Of a stretch of 12,424 nucleotides of DNA, positions 1-8,238 are shown one piece after another. The notes under the pieces are model-generated. The model was not told the origin of the DNA, made no database searches, and was given only the letters and a program-made list of their open reading frames with translations. The stretch's first letter is position 1; the number at the start of each line of letters is the position of its first letter. The stretch spans positions 1 through 12,424 of the forward strand of contig CAZAQH010000060.1 in the NCBI GenBank assembly GCA_964487395.1. Reading direction: 5' to 3'. This DNA is from RGIG8767 sp964487395. GTDB lineage: Bacteria > Bacillota > Clostridia > Lachnospirales > Lachnospiraceae. The translations under genes were made by a program, and so were the position numbers.

Positions 1-171
1 ATTCCATTGTAATCATGATAAGTACCCATTTCAATTGCACTTACAGTTTCTTTTGTTATACATTACGTTATATATTTTAAATTACTACCATTTAATAAAT
101 ATTTTTCCATATGTGGCAACATCAATTCCGTACAACTCATATTGCACTTCTTGACATTACCACAGTAACTT

Positions 172-1395
172 TTATATTACCCAAACTGGCACAATATAAT
201 TATCCCGATCAATCGCACTTAATTCCGGTTTCATACAAATAACTGCACCTTTTGATCGTGGCGTAGATGACTTATCCAATAAATTAAATACTTTTATTAA
301 TTCCGTTCCTGGATTTGATGTCTTCTTAATTTCAATAGGATTCAGTACTCCATCATGCTCTAATACAATATCAATTTCCTTTGCATCCTTATCTCGATAA
401 TAATACATATAAGGTTCTTTACCACAATTCAAATATGTTTTCATAATCTCAGCCACTACATAATTTTCTAAAATAGCACCATTCATTGCTCCACTTTCCA
501 AGGTATCTGCATTGCTCCACTTTGTCAGATAACAAACCAGTCCTGTATCATAGAAATATAGTTTTGGTGTTTTCACCAAACGCTTTATCAAATTATTGGA
601 ATATGGATGTAGATAGAAAATAAGGCCTAATGTTTCCAAAATTCCCAGCCAGTCTTTTGCTTGTACTTGATTGATATCTGCATCCCTTGCAATATCTGCA
701 ATATTTAGCAGTTGGCTGTTTCTTGCCGCAACAGCAGTGATAAATCGAAGAAATTTTAATGAATCTATTGCATCTGATAATTCTTTTACATCCCTATCTA
801 TATAAGTACTTAAATAACTGCTATAAAATATTTGGCTATTACTATTCGCTCCGCTTATAATAGCTGGCATGGAACCTCTATAAATACGTTCAAAAATTAC
901 TCTTGTATCTGCCTCTTCTCTGCCTTTTTTTCTTGTCGACAATGCTTCCATATCAACAGTAAACGGCTCCATTGAGCCACCGCCTATTTCTGTTTGTGAT
1001 AATGATGTCAAAGAAAGCACTGCCACTCTTCCTGCGAGTGATTCCTGTACTCCTCTCATCAATTTGAACACCTGAGAACCAGTAAGCCAAAAGGCTCCCG
1101 GTTCATGATTTTTATCAACATTCATTTTAATATATGTGAATAACTCTGGAGCATACTGCACTTCATCAATTAACACCGGAGGCTTGTGTAACTGCAAAAA
1201 GAGTTCTGGATCTGTCTTCGCCATATTTCTTTCATTTAAATCATCCAATGTTACATATCCTCTGTCAGTTCCTTCCATAAGCTTTTGAAGCATGGTAGTC
1301 TTTCCAACTTGTCGTGGACCAGTGACAAGAACAACCGGATATTCTTTTGTAACTTGACTTATTACATTTTCCAGATTTCTTTTTATATATTTCAT
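172..1395 (-). CDS. AAA_14 / DUF4143 ATP-binding protein (left copy)
   Basis: Predicted 407-residue cytoplasmic P-loop ATPase of the AAA_14 plus DUF4143 family, whose cellular role is not established. Seen: Walker A GPRQVGKT at residues 26-33, Walker B VLIDE ending at D77-E78, a WLTGSQ sensor-like motif near residues 103-108, and a C-terminal PD-(D/E)XK-like pattern (KEIDIVL, then PIEIKK) typical of DUF4143 and possibly a degenerate nuclease fold. The start is the ATG at 1395 because GGAGGA (1400-1405) lies 4 nt upstream of it; an upstream in-frame ATG at 1407 has no Shine-Dalgarno and would overlap that site. The gene follows jetD on the same strand after about 200 nt and has its own promoter with a palindrome. 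It is clearly diverged from the second such ATPase at 8239-9570 (sensor WLTGSQ against ETGSL). Family assignment is firm; function is unknown. Confidence 0.9.
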   Translation of the reverse strand: MKYIKRNLENVISQVTKEYPVVLVTGPRQVGKTTMLQKLMEGTDRGYVTLDDLNERNMAKTDPELFLQLHKPPVLIDEVQYAPELFTYIKMNVDKNHEPGAFWLTGSQVFKLMRGVQESLAGRVAVLSLTSLSQTEIGGGSMEPFTVDMEALSTRKKGREEADTRVIFERIYRGSMPAIISGANSNSQIFYSSYLSTYIDRDVKELSDAIDSLKFLRFITAVAARNSQLLNIADIARDADINQVQAKDWLGILETLGLIFYLHPYSNNLIKRLVKTPKLYFYDTGLVCYLTKWSNADTLESGAMNGAILENYVVAEIMKTYLNCGKEPYMYYYRDKDAKEIDIVLEHDGVLNPIEIKKTSNPGTELIKVFNLLDKSSTPRSKGAVICMKPELSAIDRDNYIVPVWVI

Positions 1396-1410
1396 AATGT
1401 CCTCCATATC

Positions 1411-1447
1411 TTCGGCTAATATTAACTATGATTTAATATTAGCCGAA
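1411..1447. repeat. Perfect 14-bp inverted repeat, candidate operator
   Basis: The arms TTCGGCTAATATTA and TAATATTAGCCGAA are exact reverse complements separated by a 9-nt loop. The repeat starts 16 nt upstream of the ATPase start codon and contains the predicted -10 box of that gene. There is no T-tract on the side facing the gene, so an attenuating terminator is unlikely. A protein-binding operator, perhaps for autoregulation, is the more natural reading. An RNA hairpin in the leader is possible but would begin at the very transcript start. Confidence 0.85.
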
Positions 1448-1464
1448 ATTGGTGTGAAAATCAA
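1436..1464 (-). promoter_or_regulatory. Predicted sigma-A promoter of the left ATPase
   Basis: On the minus strand a -35 TTGATT (1459-1464) is followed by a 17-bp spacer and a -10 TAATAT (1436-1441). Each box matches 4 of 6 consensus positions and the spacing is ideal. The -10 lies inside the right-hand arm of the 14-bp inverted repeat, so occupancy of that palindrome should block RNA polymerase. The predicted leader to the ATG is only about 35 nt. Confidence 0.55.
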
Positions 1465-1515
1465 GCATACTCTTACTAATATTTATTATGTCTGAATCCT
1501 AGTCAAAGTATGCTT
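1463..1515. repeat. 9-bp inverted repeat with long loop; possible weak terminator
   Basis: AAGCATACT (1463-1471) and AGTATGCTT (1507-1515) are perfect inverted arms separated by 35 nt. On the plus strand the second arm runs into a T-tract; on the minus strand the second arm is followed by GATTTT. This is the only stem-like element between the end of jetD and the next promoter, so it may end the jet transcript, although the loop is long for an intrinsic terminator. The loop also holds a TTGACT that could be a -35 box. Confidence 0.4.
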
Positions 1516-1601
1516 TTTTAACTTCTCTTTTTTTCTTCTTTATCCTCATTTAATATATCAGCACCTCTTCAATTGAAATACCTTGAGAAGTTCCGTTACA
1601 T

Positions 1602-2834
1602 CTATGCCAATACCTCTATACACTCCTGCTCCAGTTTTACATTATGTTCCAGCATATAGGTAATGGTTCTACATATTTCTGTATTCTTTTCTTTATCTTT
1701 CAATACATTCAGACGTTTTATATCCTGATCTGTCAAAGGCTTTCCATATTTCTCATATTGTTTTAAGGTCTCCTCATCCATGTGGTACATGGCAAACGGA
1801 ATACCTGTTTTATTCACCAAATGATGATAGATATAAAAGCCTCCCGCATCGATATCCCCAAAATGATAGAACGCTGCCTCCGAAAATGCTTCATGAATCT
1901 TCTTCAGAAGAAGTCTCCTCTGACGATTATGGTATCCACCCAGATATACAATCAGGCTTTCGGGTTTTTGAAAACGAAAGAATGTTGTAAGATTTTCTAT
2001 AGTATATACAGTACTGATTTGCTCATTCCCCAGAAATAACGTAAGTGATTCATCCCTTTCCTCCGTTTGTAAAGTGAATCCTATCCCGTTAGGAAATTTG
2101 CTGACATCAATATGTTCTCCTGACATGTTCACACATACAGATCCTTTTAAATAAACATAACCCGGCGTATGGTAGATTTGATACTCAGCAAGCAGTTCTT
2201 CATTTTCTAAATCCGCATATTCCTGCAGTTCTTCTCGTAAAATTCGGCAGACCTTCCCCTTTAATGTTTCAAACCTTTTGCTGTCATGAAAATGTCGGAT
2301 TGAAAATTCCCGGATAAAGCATTCTTCTGTATTTTCTTCGACCCTGCTTAATGCCAGAAGCAGTTGTTTGGTCTCTTCCGGTCTTGATAAATCAATATAT
2401 TCCTTCACCGTTTTGCCATCACGAATTCTTTGCTCCATTTGTTCAATGAACTTTAAGGCTCCCGGCGTCGTCATCCTCTTTCTGTAGTCTTCCAGGATAT
2501 CCCATGTGACCCTCTTCTGCTCTGCTCTAGGCAACCGTTTCAAATAAGTATATATTTCCGGCAGTCTCTCCTCACACAGCAGCACTTTTTCTATGATATG
2601 GTTCTCTTTTCCATTTCTCCACACAGTTTTGATAAATCCACGTTGTTCCAGTTGTTTTACCTGCACATGAATGTTCTCATACTCTCCTGAACTTTCATCA
2701 AAGTATTGCGGCACCGTCTTCCTTTGAAATGGAAATGAGATATGAATCGTTATCTTGTTTTCACCTCTGGATAAACTGCTGTTTTCATAAGAATCAAGAA
2801 GTTTATTCAGTAATTTCTTTTCGAACTGCATCAT
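1602..2834 (-). CDS. jetD: Wadjet protein JetD, Toprim-type nuclease subunit
   Basis: Predicted 410-residue nuclease of the Wadjet anti-plasmid system. In characterised Wadjets, JetD cleaves circular DNA after the JetABC motor has extruded it. Seen: an N-terminal region with helical, winged-helix-like character, then a C-terminal Toprim-like domain with a candidate acidic set: E280 in TIENLTT, D327 and D329 in GDIDAGGF, and E402/E404 in LEQEC close to the C-terminus. These match the Toprim layout (Glu, then D-x-D, then a late acidic residue) of the topoisomerase VI/Spo11-like JetD fold. The start at 2834 is chosen because GGAGG lies 9 nt upstream; the longer in-frame reading from 2852 has no Shine-Dalgarno. 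It overlaps the end of jetC by 32 nt, implying translational coupling. The reading frame stops six residues after the LEQE motif, and coding-like sequence continues in another frame beyond the stop. Confidence 0.9.
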   Translation of the reverse strand: MMQFEKKLLNKLLDSYENSSLSRGENKITIHISFPFQRKTVPQYFDESSGEYENIHVQVKQLEQRGFIKTVWRNGKENHIIEKVLLCEERLPEIYTYLKRLPRAEQKRVTWDILEDYRKRMTTPGALKFIEQMEQRIRDGKTVKEYIDLSRPEETKQLLLALSRVEENTEECFIREFSIRHFHDSKRFETLKGKVCRILREELQEYADLENEELLAEYQIYHTPGYVYLKGSVCVNMSGEHIDVSKFPNGIGFTLQTEERDESLTLFLGNEQISTVYTIENLTTFFRFQKPESLIVYLGGYHNRQRRLLLKKIHEAFSEAAFYHFGDIDAGGFYIYHHLVNKTGIPFAMYHMDEETLKQYEKYGKPLTDQDIKRLNVLKDKEKNTEICRTITYMLEHNVKLEQECIEVLA

Positions 2835-5800
2835 ACCGGTATTCCTCCACAAAGCTCATCTTATGATCTGTCAATACAAGAAGCGTTTCCTCCATCTTCG
2901 GACCAATATACTGTATTTTGTCCGGTGGAGCTGCAATGATAATCTGCAACGGCAGACGACTTAAGAATTCCAGGACTCCCCCAATTCGTTCGTCATCCAT
3001 ATTATTAAATGCCTCATCGAACATGACCAGTCCTACAGCCTCTCCACCAATATTATTGCTGTAAAGCTGTACAAAGGAAGCCGCAACCGTCACATAGAAC
3101 GGGGTCTGAGTCTCGCCTCCGCTCTTTTCTTCACACACTTTGGAATACAATGAATAATTACCATCATCATGAAGAATCCTGATGTCATAATCCATATAGG
3201 TTCTATAGTCTGTAAATTCATCCAGTGTCTTTGTCCCATTGTCCTGATCAAGTGCCAGTCTGGAAAAGAGTTCGTCTATTACCTCTTTATGATTTTCATG
3301 AAAAAGACCACTGAATATGGATTCTCCCTGAACCACATTAAAATCATCCATAATCATGTCGTAATATTTTCTATATCGTTTGCTGGGCAAATAGAGAAAT
3401 TCATATTTTTCATTACTGAATGCAATGTCTTTCAGTGCCTTATTCAATTCTTTAAACTCTCCCTGGGCATTTTTCATATTTTCCTGAAGCTTTGACAGAA
3501 ACTGCTCTCTGAACTCCTCTTCTGCAGACATTCTTGCCTTCATCACCTTCTCTTCATAGCTTAAGAGTTCTGAACTAACCAGTCTGTCATAGACTGCTGC
3601 ATATTCAGGATACGCTTCATAGACTGCCGCTGCACCAAAGTCAAACGCTGTCTTATAATCTACCATAGCAGCTGTCATTGCTTTTTCCGCATTCTCTTTG
3701 CTTGTCCAATTTGCTTTCTTTCTTCGTTCAAAATTCATACGAAACTGTTCCATTGATTTATCTGCATTTTGCCTGTCATATTCTTTTTTCCACAAGGTAC
3801 TGCTTTCTCCCGCTTTCACAGTAATCTCTGTAACAATCCCCTGATCTGTTACAGCCTTCAATTCAGCCTGCGTCAGTCCATCCTTTGCTTCGTTAATCTG
3901 ATTCTCACAGGAACCAATCTCTCTGTCTTTCATGGAAATATCACCATCAAGTTTTGAGCACTCTTCCTTTAACTTCTCTGCCTGAATCTGCTTTTCAATA
4001 AAGGTTGCATGTTCTTTCAGCTGCCCAATCTCATCCCTGCATTTGTGAATAGCGATTGTAGTTCTCTTTAATTCAGAAAGAACCTGAATGCGATATTTGA
4101 TATCTGTATCCTCTTCTGTCTCCAGTGGTGCAAGAACTTCCTGGATATTATCACATCTTTTCTCCTGCTGTATTTTCTGCTCATTCAGTTCTTCCTGCTG
4201 CCTCTTCGCATTCTCCAACTGAATACGAACTGCATTTTGTCCGATATATGGCTGTTCATAGATTCCCGGGCGTATTGCACTGGCTACGTGATTCTGATAT
4301 CTCATACAACTGGTTGTGATGGATACATCATATCGTTTCAAGTCATCCACTCTTTCACACATATGTACTTTCCCAAGTATCATGTTGATATAGCGTTTTG
4401 CATAAATACTTTTTGATTCCACCACTGTTGCCAGACTTCCATCCGGGACTGTATCATATGCTTCCAGCTTTCCTGTATTAATTAAACCAACCCCATATAT
4501 TTTCTTATCTTTTCTAAGTTTGTCGTATATTCCAAGGGCAATATCAAAATGCTCCGGTTCTACAAGAATGTAAAAACGCTGCGTATTCAAGTACCCCTCT
4601 ATGGCATTTCTCCACCGCTCGTCTGTGATATCCAGCAGTTCACACAAAACTCTTGGCTCTGTAGTCCGACCCAGACGCAAAAATTCCTGTTCAATCTTCT
4701 GCTGCAGCAAATTCACTGATTCCGGATAAGAGAATTTCTTTCGTTTCAGATTATGTATCTTCTCTGTTAATTCCAAAATTTCTTCTGTCAGTTCCTGAAG
4801 TTTTCGTTTAACCTCCAGTTGCTTTATCTGAAGCTTCTGACTCATATCCTTTTTATACTGAATTACTCTGTTTACAAGTTCCTTTGCAGCTATGATATCC
4901 TCTGTATTTTTCAAATTTCGAAGCAGTTCTTCATATTCTTGTATACAGGAATCAATATCTTTTACCTGCAGAATTTTACCGGATTTTTGCAAAGCCTTCT
5001 TTGCACTGTCCAGCAAAACATTTCTTTCCTCAAGCTGCTCCTTTTCTTTCTGCTGCAAATTGTTCAGATTCTTCTCCTGCTCTTCAAGAGCCTGATATTC
5101 CTTATTCTGTTTCATTTCAACCAGAAGCGTAGTGTAGACCTCATTTTTTCGAGTTTTCTCCTGCACCAGCGAGTCACGAATTGTCGTCAGTTCCTTACTT
5201 CTGTAATTTTCTGTCTCAATCTTCTTCTTTAATTCTAATATCTGAGTTCTGGTGATATCCAGATTGGATTGTGCCAGGAAATATTCGTACATATTGTCTG
5301 ACTTGAGGCAGTCAGATACTTCCTTATATTTTTTCTCAATCTCAGTCAACTTTTCTATTCTTTTCTTTACGCCATCCAGCGTTTTCTCCAATTCCTGGTA
5401 GCTCCTCACATTGTCGCGAAGCGCATCTATATTGACCTCTTTCTCATCCAGTACATAGGAATACACAAAATCCTTGATATCATCAATTGGCTTAAATGCC
5501 AGGGCCTTGGGAATCAGTTGAAAAAATTTGTCATCAATACGTCCCAGACGCTGTTTTATGATTTTCTTTGCTTCTGCCTGTGTTTTCACAAACTGATTTT
5601 GTTTGATATTCTTTGCATTGTATGTACGAAATTCCGTAATGGTTCTTGGTCTTTTCCCATCCTTGAACATATCATCGGACAGCATACAATCATCAATCAA
5701 ATAACGTCCTACTGTCTCCTGTCCCTCCGTGGCAGAATCCACCACAGCACCTATAATAAAATACTTCTTCTTACTTTCCTCATAGAATTCCAGTGCGATA

Positions 5801-6069
5801 TGTGCACTGATTTCACCGTTTCTTTCGTATGGCTGGTTCTCTCTTCCGGTCTTACATCGAATATAGCCTGTCAGCTTTCGCTTTCCATTTTCATGTGCCG
5901 CTTTATTAAAATGATTGGTAGAGCAGGTAACAACAAACTGGATTGCATCAAGAAGCGTGGATTTGCCTGCCCCATTTTCTCCGGAGATTAATGTGGAATC
6001 GCCAAAATCTATGGTATTGTCTGTAAATCTATGCCAGTTAATCAATTTCATCCTGGTCAGTTTCTTCAT
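2803..6069 (-). CDS. jetC: Wadjet protein JetC, SMC/MukB-like ATPase
   Basis: Predicted 1088-residue SMC-type motor of the Wadjet complex, expected to dimerise and extrude DNA loops using ATP. Seen: an N-terminal ATPase lobe with Walker A GENGAGKST (residues 30-38) and Q-loop-like DAIQF; a long charged, Glu/Lys/Gln-rich coiled-coil arm at about 220-450; a globular hinge-like segment at about 465-615; a returning coiled coil at about 615-900; and the C-terminal lobe with signature SGGE (983-986) and Walker B GLVMFDEA (D1018, E1019). This head-arm-hinge-arm-head order defines the family. At 1088 residues it is shorter than MukB (near 1500), as is usual for JetC. The start at 6069 has GGGG 10 nt upstream and overlaps jetB by 32 nt; an internal ATG at 6051 (MKLINWHRF) is an alternative with a poorer site. 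Confidence 0.95.
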   Translation of the reverse strand: MKKLTRMKLINWHRFTDNTIDFGDSTLISGENGAGKSTLLDAIQFVVTCSTNHFNKAAHENGKRKLTGYIRCKTGRENQPYERNGEISAHIALEFYEESKKKYFIIGAVVDSATEGQETVGRYLIDDCMLSDDMFKDGKRPRTITEFRTYNAKNIKQNQFVKTQAEAKKIIKQRLGRIDDKFFQLIPKALAFKPIDDIKDFVYSYVLDEKEVNIDALRDNVRSYQELEKTLDGVKKRIEKLTEIEKKYKEVSDCLKSDNMYEYFLAQSNLDITRTQILELKKKIETENYRSKELTTIRDSLVQEKTRKNEVYTTLLVEMKQNKEYQALEEQEKNLNNLQQKEKEQLEERNVLLDSAKKALQKSGKILQVKDIDSCIQEYEELLRNLKNTEDIIAAKELVNRVIQYKKDMSQKLQIKQLEVKRKLQELTEEILELTEKIHNLKRKKFSYPESVNLLQQKIEQEFLRLGRTTEPRVLCELLDITDERWRNAIEGYLNTQRFYILVEPEHFDIALGIYDKLRKDKKIYGVGLINTGKLEAYDTVPDGSLATVVESKSIYAKRYINMILGKVHMCERVDDLKRYDVSITTSCMRYQNHVASAIRPGIYEQPYIGQNAVRIQLENAKRQQEELNEQKIQQEKRCDNIQEVLAPLETEEDTDIKYRIQVLSELKRTTIAIHKCRDEIGQLKEHATFIEKQIQAEKLKEECSKLDGDISMKDREIGSCENQINEAKDGLTQAELKAVTDQGIVTEITVKAGESSTLWKKEYDRQNADKSMEQFRMNFERRKKANWTSKENAEKAMTAAMVDYKTAFDFGAAAVYEAYPEYAAVYDRLVSSELLSYEEKVMKARMSAEEEFREQFLSKLQENMKNAQGEFKELNKALKDIAFSNEKYEFLYLPSKRYRKYYDMIMDDFNVVQGESIFSGLFHENHKEVIDELFSRLALDQDNGTKTLDEFTDYRTYMDYDIRILHDDGNYSLYSKVCEEKSGGETQTPFYVTVAASFVQLYSNNIGGEAVGLVMFDEAFNNMDDERIGGVLEFLSRLPLQIIIAAPPDKIQYIGPKMEETLLVLTDHKMSFVEEYRYDAVRKEITE

Positions 6070-6652
6070 CTTTCATTTTCCCCTTTCGATATGTCTCAAT
6101 CTTTCCATATACCTGCTTGATATCCTCTACTCTCACTGCCATGAGAATTGAGTCATAGATTAAAATACGGGATTCCTCATTGCTGACATCATTATCTAAC
6201 AACTCTATCAGTTGATATCTTCTCAAAAAACGTAACGTATTGTTCATGGTGGTCTTGTCAATCATTTTATCTCGAATTTTCAGAATCATATATTTGTCCT
6301 GAATATCTCCAAGCGTTACGATTACTTCATCGGACATGGATAATTCTCTCTTTTTTTCATCAAACAGAATACGCATAATCAAGAGTATTATCGACTCATA
6401 CAGCTTCAAATTTTGCCGGTTGACATTCTGTCCATTAGTCAGCTGCACAACACCATACTCTTCATTTATTTCTATTCGATATCCCAGAGTACCTAACAGT
6501 ATCTCAAATTTTTCTTTATATTTCAGAACAAAATAATAATCCGATTTCGTCGTTTCATTCTTTTTACACAAGAAGCATATATTAATCAGCTTATTGCAGA
6601 TTCGTCGAAATTCCTCCTGGTCTCTTTGCAGCATTCCTTCCAGTAAATTCAT
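6038..6652 (-). CDS. jetB: Wadjet protein JetB, MukE-like (DUF4194) subunit
   Basis: Predicted 204-residue accessory subunit of the Wadjet SMC complex, equivalent to MukE/kite proteins that bind the kleisin JetA and contact DNA. Seen: the usual size for the family, mixed helix-strand character with winged-helix-like segments, and the core LYESIILLIMRILFDEKK followed by a region around TLGDIQDKY, typical of DUF4194. The last residues are strongly acidic (EETDQDEID). AAGGA lies 7 nt before the ATG, inside the end of jetA, and jetA stops 3 nt before this start, so the two are translationally coupled. The 3' end overlaps jetC by 32 nt. Identification rests on fold character and position between jetA and jetC as much as on motifs. 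Confidence 0.85.
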   Translation of the reverse strand: MNLLEGMLQRDQEEFRRICNKLINICFLCKKNETTKSDYYFVLKYKEKFEILLGTLGYRIEINEEYGVVQLTNGQNVNRQNLKLYESIILLIMRILFDEKKRELSMSDEVIVTLGDIQDKYMILKIRDKMIDKTTMNNTLRFLRRYQLIELLDNDVSNEESRILIYDSILMAVRVEDIKQVYGKIETYRKGKMKDEETDQDEID

Positions 6653-6655
6653 ATG

Positions 6656-8140
6656 CTAATCCTTCTTTCTGATTGTATAATCCGGAAAACAATACTCTCC
6701 ATACTGATTCATTGTCCCGTCTGATTTTTCAATTCGATATCTGATATTCTTTCTTGTTCCGTAAAGACGGATATAAATTATCTTTATGAAATCCTCCACC
6801 TGTGTCAAAGGCAGTTCACTGGCTTTCATAGACTCTCTGTCACCCATATACAGCTTTACATAGCTTTCTATCCTTTCCGGACTTAGTATTCGCTGCATTT
6901 TTTCAGTCATCTTCATCAACTTTTCTTGGCGTAGCAGCTCATCTGGTTCCTCAATTTCCAATTCCTCCGGTTTAAATTCCTTTTTTCCTTCAATTGCGCT
7001 GTAAAATGATTTTTCATCCAGAAAACTGCTTCCAAATAAGCGAATCAGCTGATCGACATATTCTATTTCATATATCCCATTTAAGTCCAGTCTCTGTTCA
7101 TTTATTTTATCATTCATATACAGCAGAATTTCTTTCATCTGCCCTCTGATATCCTCGCTGCCCGACAAAAGGAATCTGGCCCTGTTGATAGCAGCCCGCT
7201 GGTACTGGGTATTTTTCTGATTAATGTCAAAAAGAATATTATCTATGTTTCGAAATGCTTCTATAATTTCATGAAGGTACTGGTAGACAAGTTCTTCTGC
7301 CTGCGGCATTTCTATCTCTCTAAGTGCCGCCAATTCCTCGGCTGTCTGGCTGATATACTGCTTACTCCTGCTGTGACTTTCCAATCGTTCAATAATCTCC
7401 GGTCGAAACTTTGACACATTGTCCGATGTCAGAAGACGATGGTACGCTTTATCAACAATATTCGTAATATAATCATTGAACAAAGCATCCATGATCTCTG
7501 CTACTGTCTTATGTCTGGTTAATTCATCAATATAATGCTTAATATTGGAATTCAGATTTTTCAGTCCCGTAATCAGAAGATCCGTATTGTCCATAATCTG
7601 CTGTAACACAACTGCAGGATGATCCGTATTCGTCCGAACCAGGCTGTAAATGACATAGATATATCCCTGATACTCCACTTTTTTCCCATCTGATATTTCC
7701 AGAAGCGTTTTAATCAGCTTAACCGCATACTCATAAAAATTAACACGCTGGACGTAACTTTTATCTGTTTCAATTTCCAACCAACCATAATTTTCCAGAA
7801 GACGCAGCATATCATTGGCTTTTTTTTTCGGATCAGTTGAAGCCATTTCTTCCTCTTCAAACTCAGCCGCCATATTTTGTTCAAAATAGAACTGTAGTTC
7901 ATCTACTAGGATTTCACGCTCTATTCCAAAAGACAACTGAGTATTCATAACTGTGAATAGTTTATGTATGCATTCCCAGTACACCAGTCTGTTTGGAGAT
8001 GCCAATGGGGAAAAGAAATTCTCAGGAACAATATCAAAAAGCGGGGTTGCTAACATCGAAGTAGGCTGAAATTCTACTTTGTCATGCACGGCCTTATTTT
8101 CATTTTCTTCTAAAATCTCTCTGCTTTTTCTTTTTGTCAT
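6656..8140 (-). CDS. jetA: Wadjet protein JetA, MukF-like kleisin subunit
   Basis: Predicted 494-residue kleisin of the Wadjet complex, expected to bridge the two JetC heads and recruit JetB. Seen: a short charged N-terminal tail, the segment PLFDIVPENFFSPLASPNR (residues 33-51) that I recognise from the DUF5716-type JetA family found in Clostridia, a helical middle with little hydrophobic core, an acidic linker near residues 385-405 (EELEIEEPDELL), and a compact C-terminal domain that may be the winged helix contacting JetC. This JetA type points to a Wadjet other than the DUF3375-bearing type I, probably type II, but I cannot fix the subtype. It is the first gene of the jet operon, 98 nt after the right ATPase. 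The gap contains a run of ten A/T (8209-8218) and a weak -10 (TAGAAT, 8187-8192) without a clear -35, so co-transcription with the ATPase is possible. Confidence 0.88.
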   Translation of the reverse strand: MTKRKSREILEENENKAVHDKVEFQPTSMLATPLFDIVPENFFSPLASPNRLVYWECIHKLFTVMNTQLSFGIEREILVDELQFYFEQNMAAEFEEEEMASTDPKKKANDMLRLLENYGWLEIETDKSYVQRVNFYEYAVKLIKTLLEISDGKKVEYQGYIYVIYSLVRTNTDHPAVVLQQIMDNTDLLITGLKNLNSNIKHYIDELTRHKTVAEIMDALFNDYITNIVDKAYHRLLTSDNVSKFRPEIIERLESHSRSKQYISQTAEELAALREIEMPQAEELVYQYLHEIIEAFRNIDNILFDINQKNTQYQRAAINRARFLLSGSEDIRGQMKEILLYMNDKINEQRLDLNGIYEIEYVDQLIRLFGSSFLDEKSFYSAIEGKKEFKPEELEIEEPDELLRQEKLMKMTEKMQRILSPERIESYVKLYMGDRESMKASELPLTQVEDFIKIIYIRLYGTRKNIRYRIEKSDGTMNQYGEYCFPDYTIRKKD

Positions 8141-8238
8141 ATGTGCCTATTCTCCCACTTCCTGCATATATACTTCCTTTTCCATAATTCTATTTCAATC
8201 AATACACGAAAAAAAAAAGTAATGCTTCTTTTCTGTCC

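Noticed and set aside
1..29. Minus-strand open frame from an ATG at 29 running off the left edge (MGTYHDYNG...)
   Set aside because: Only nine codons are visible, no Shine-Dalgarno precedes it, and the residues are not recognisable. It may be the start of a real gene beyond the edge but cannot be supported.
60..145. 25-codon minus-strand ORF (MSCTELMLPHMEK...)
   Set aside because: Very short, without a convincing ribosome site, and not matched to any family I know. The first 171 bases are treated as intergenic.
1500..1550. 16-codon basic minus-strand ORF (MRIKKKKREVKKAYFD)
   Set aside because: The composition simply reflects a purine-rich strand in an AT-rich spacer, and the nearest GAGG is 13 nt away.
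4819..5232. Plus-strand ORF of 137 codons inside jetC
   Set aside because: It is antisense to the coiled-coil arm of JetC; Glu/Lys/Gln-rich coding strands give long Phe/Leu/Ser-rich antisense frames. No ribosome site or recognisable domain.
5518..5991. Plus-strand ORF of 157 codons opposite the JetC N-terminal ATPase lobe
   Set aside because: Shadow of jetC; the opposite strand carries Walker A in frame and this one has no family features.
8209..8218. Run of ten A as an intrinsic terminator of the right ATPase
   Set aside because: On the minus strand it is a T-tract after only a 5-bp A/T stem (AAAAG...CTTTT), too weak to call a terminator.
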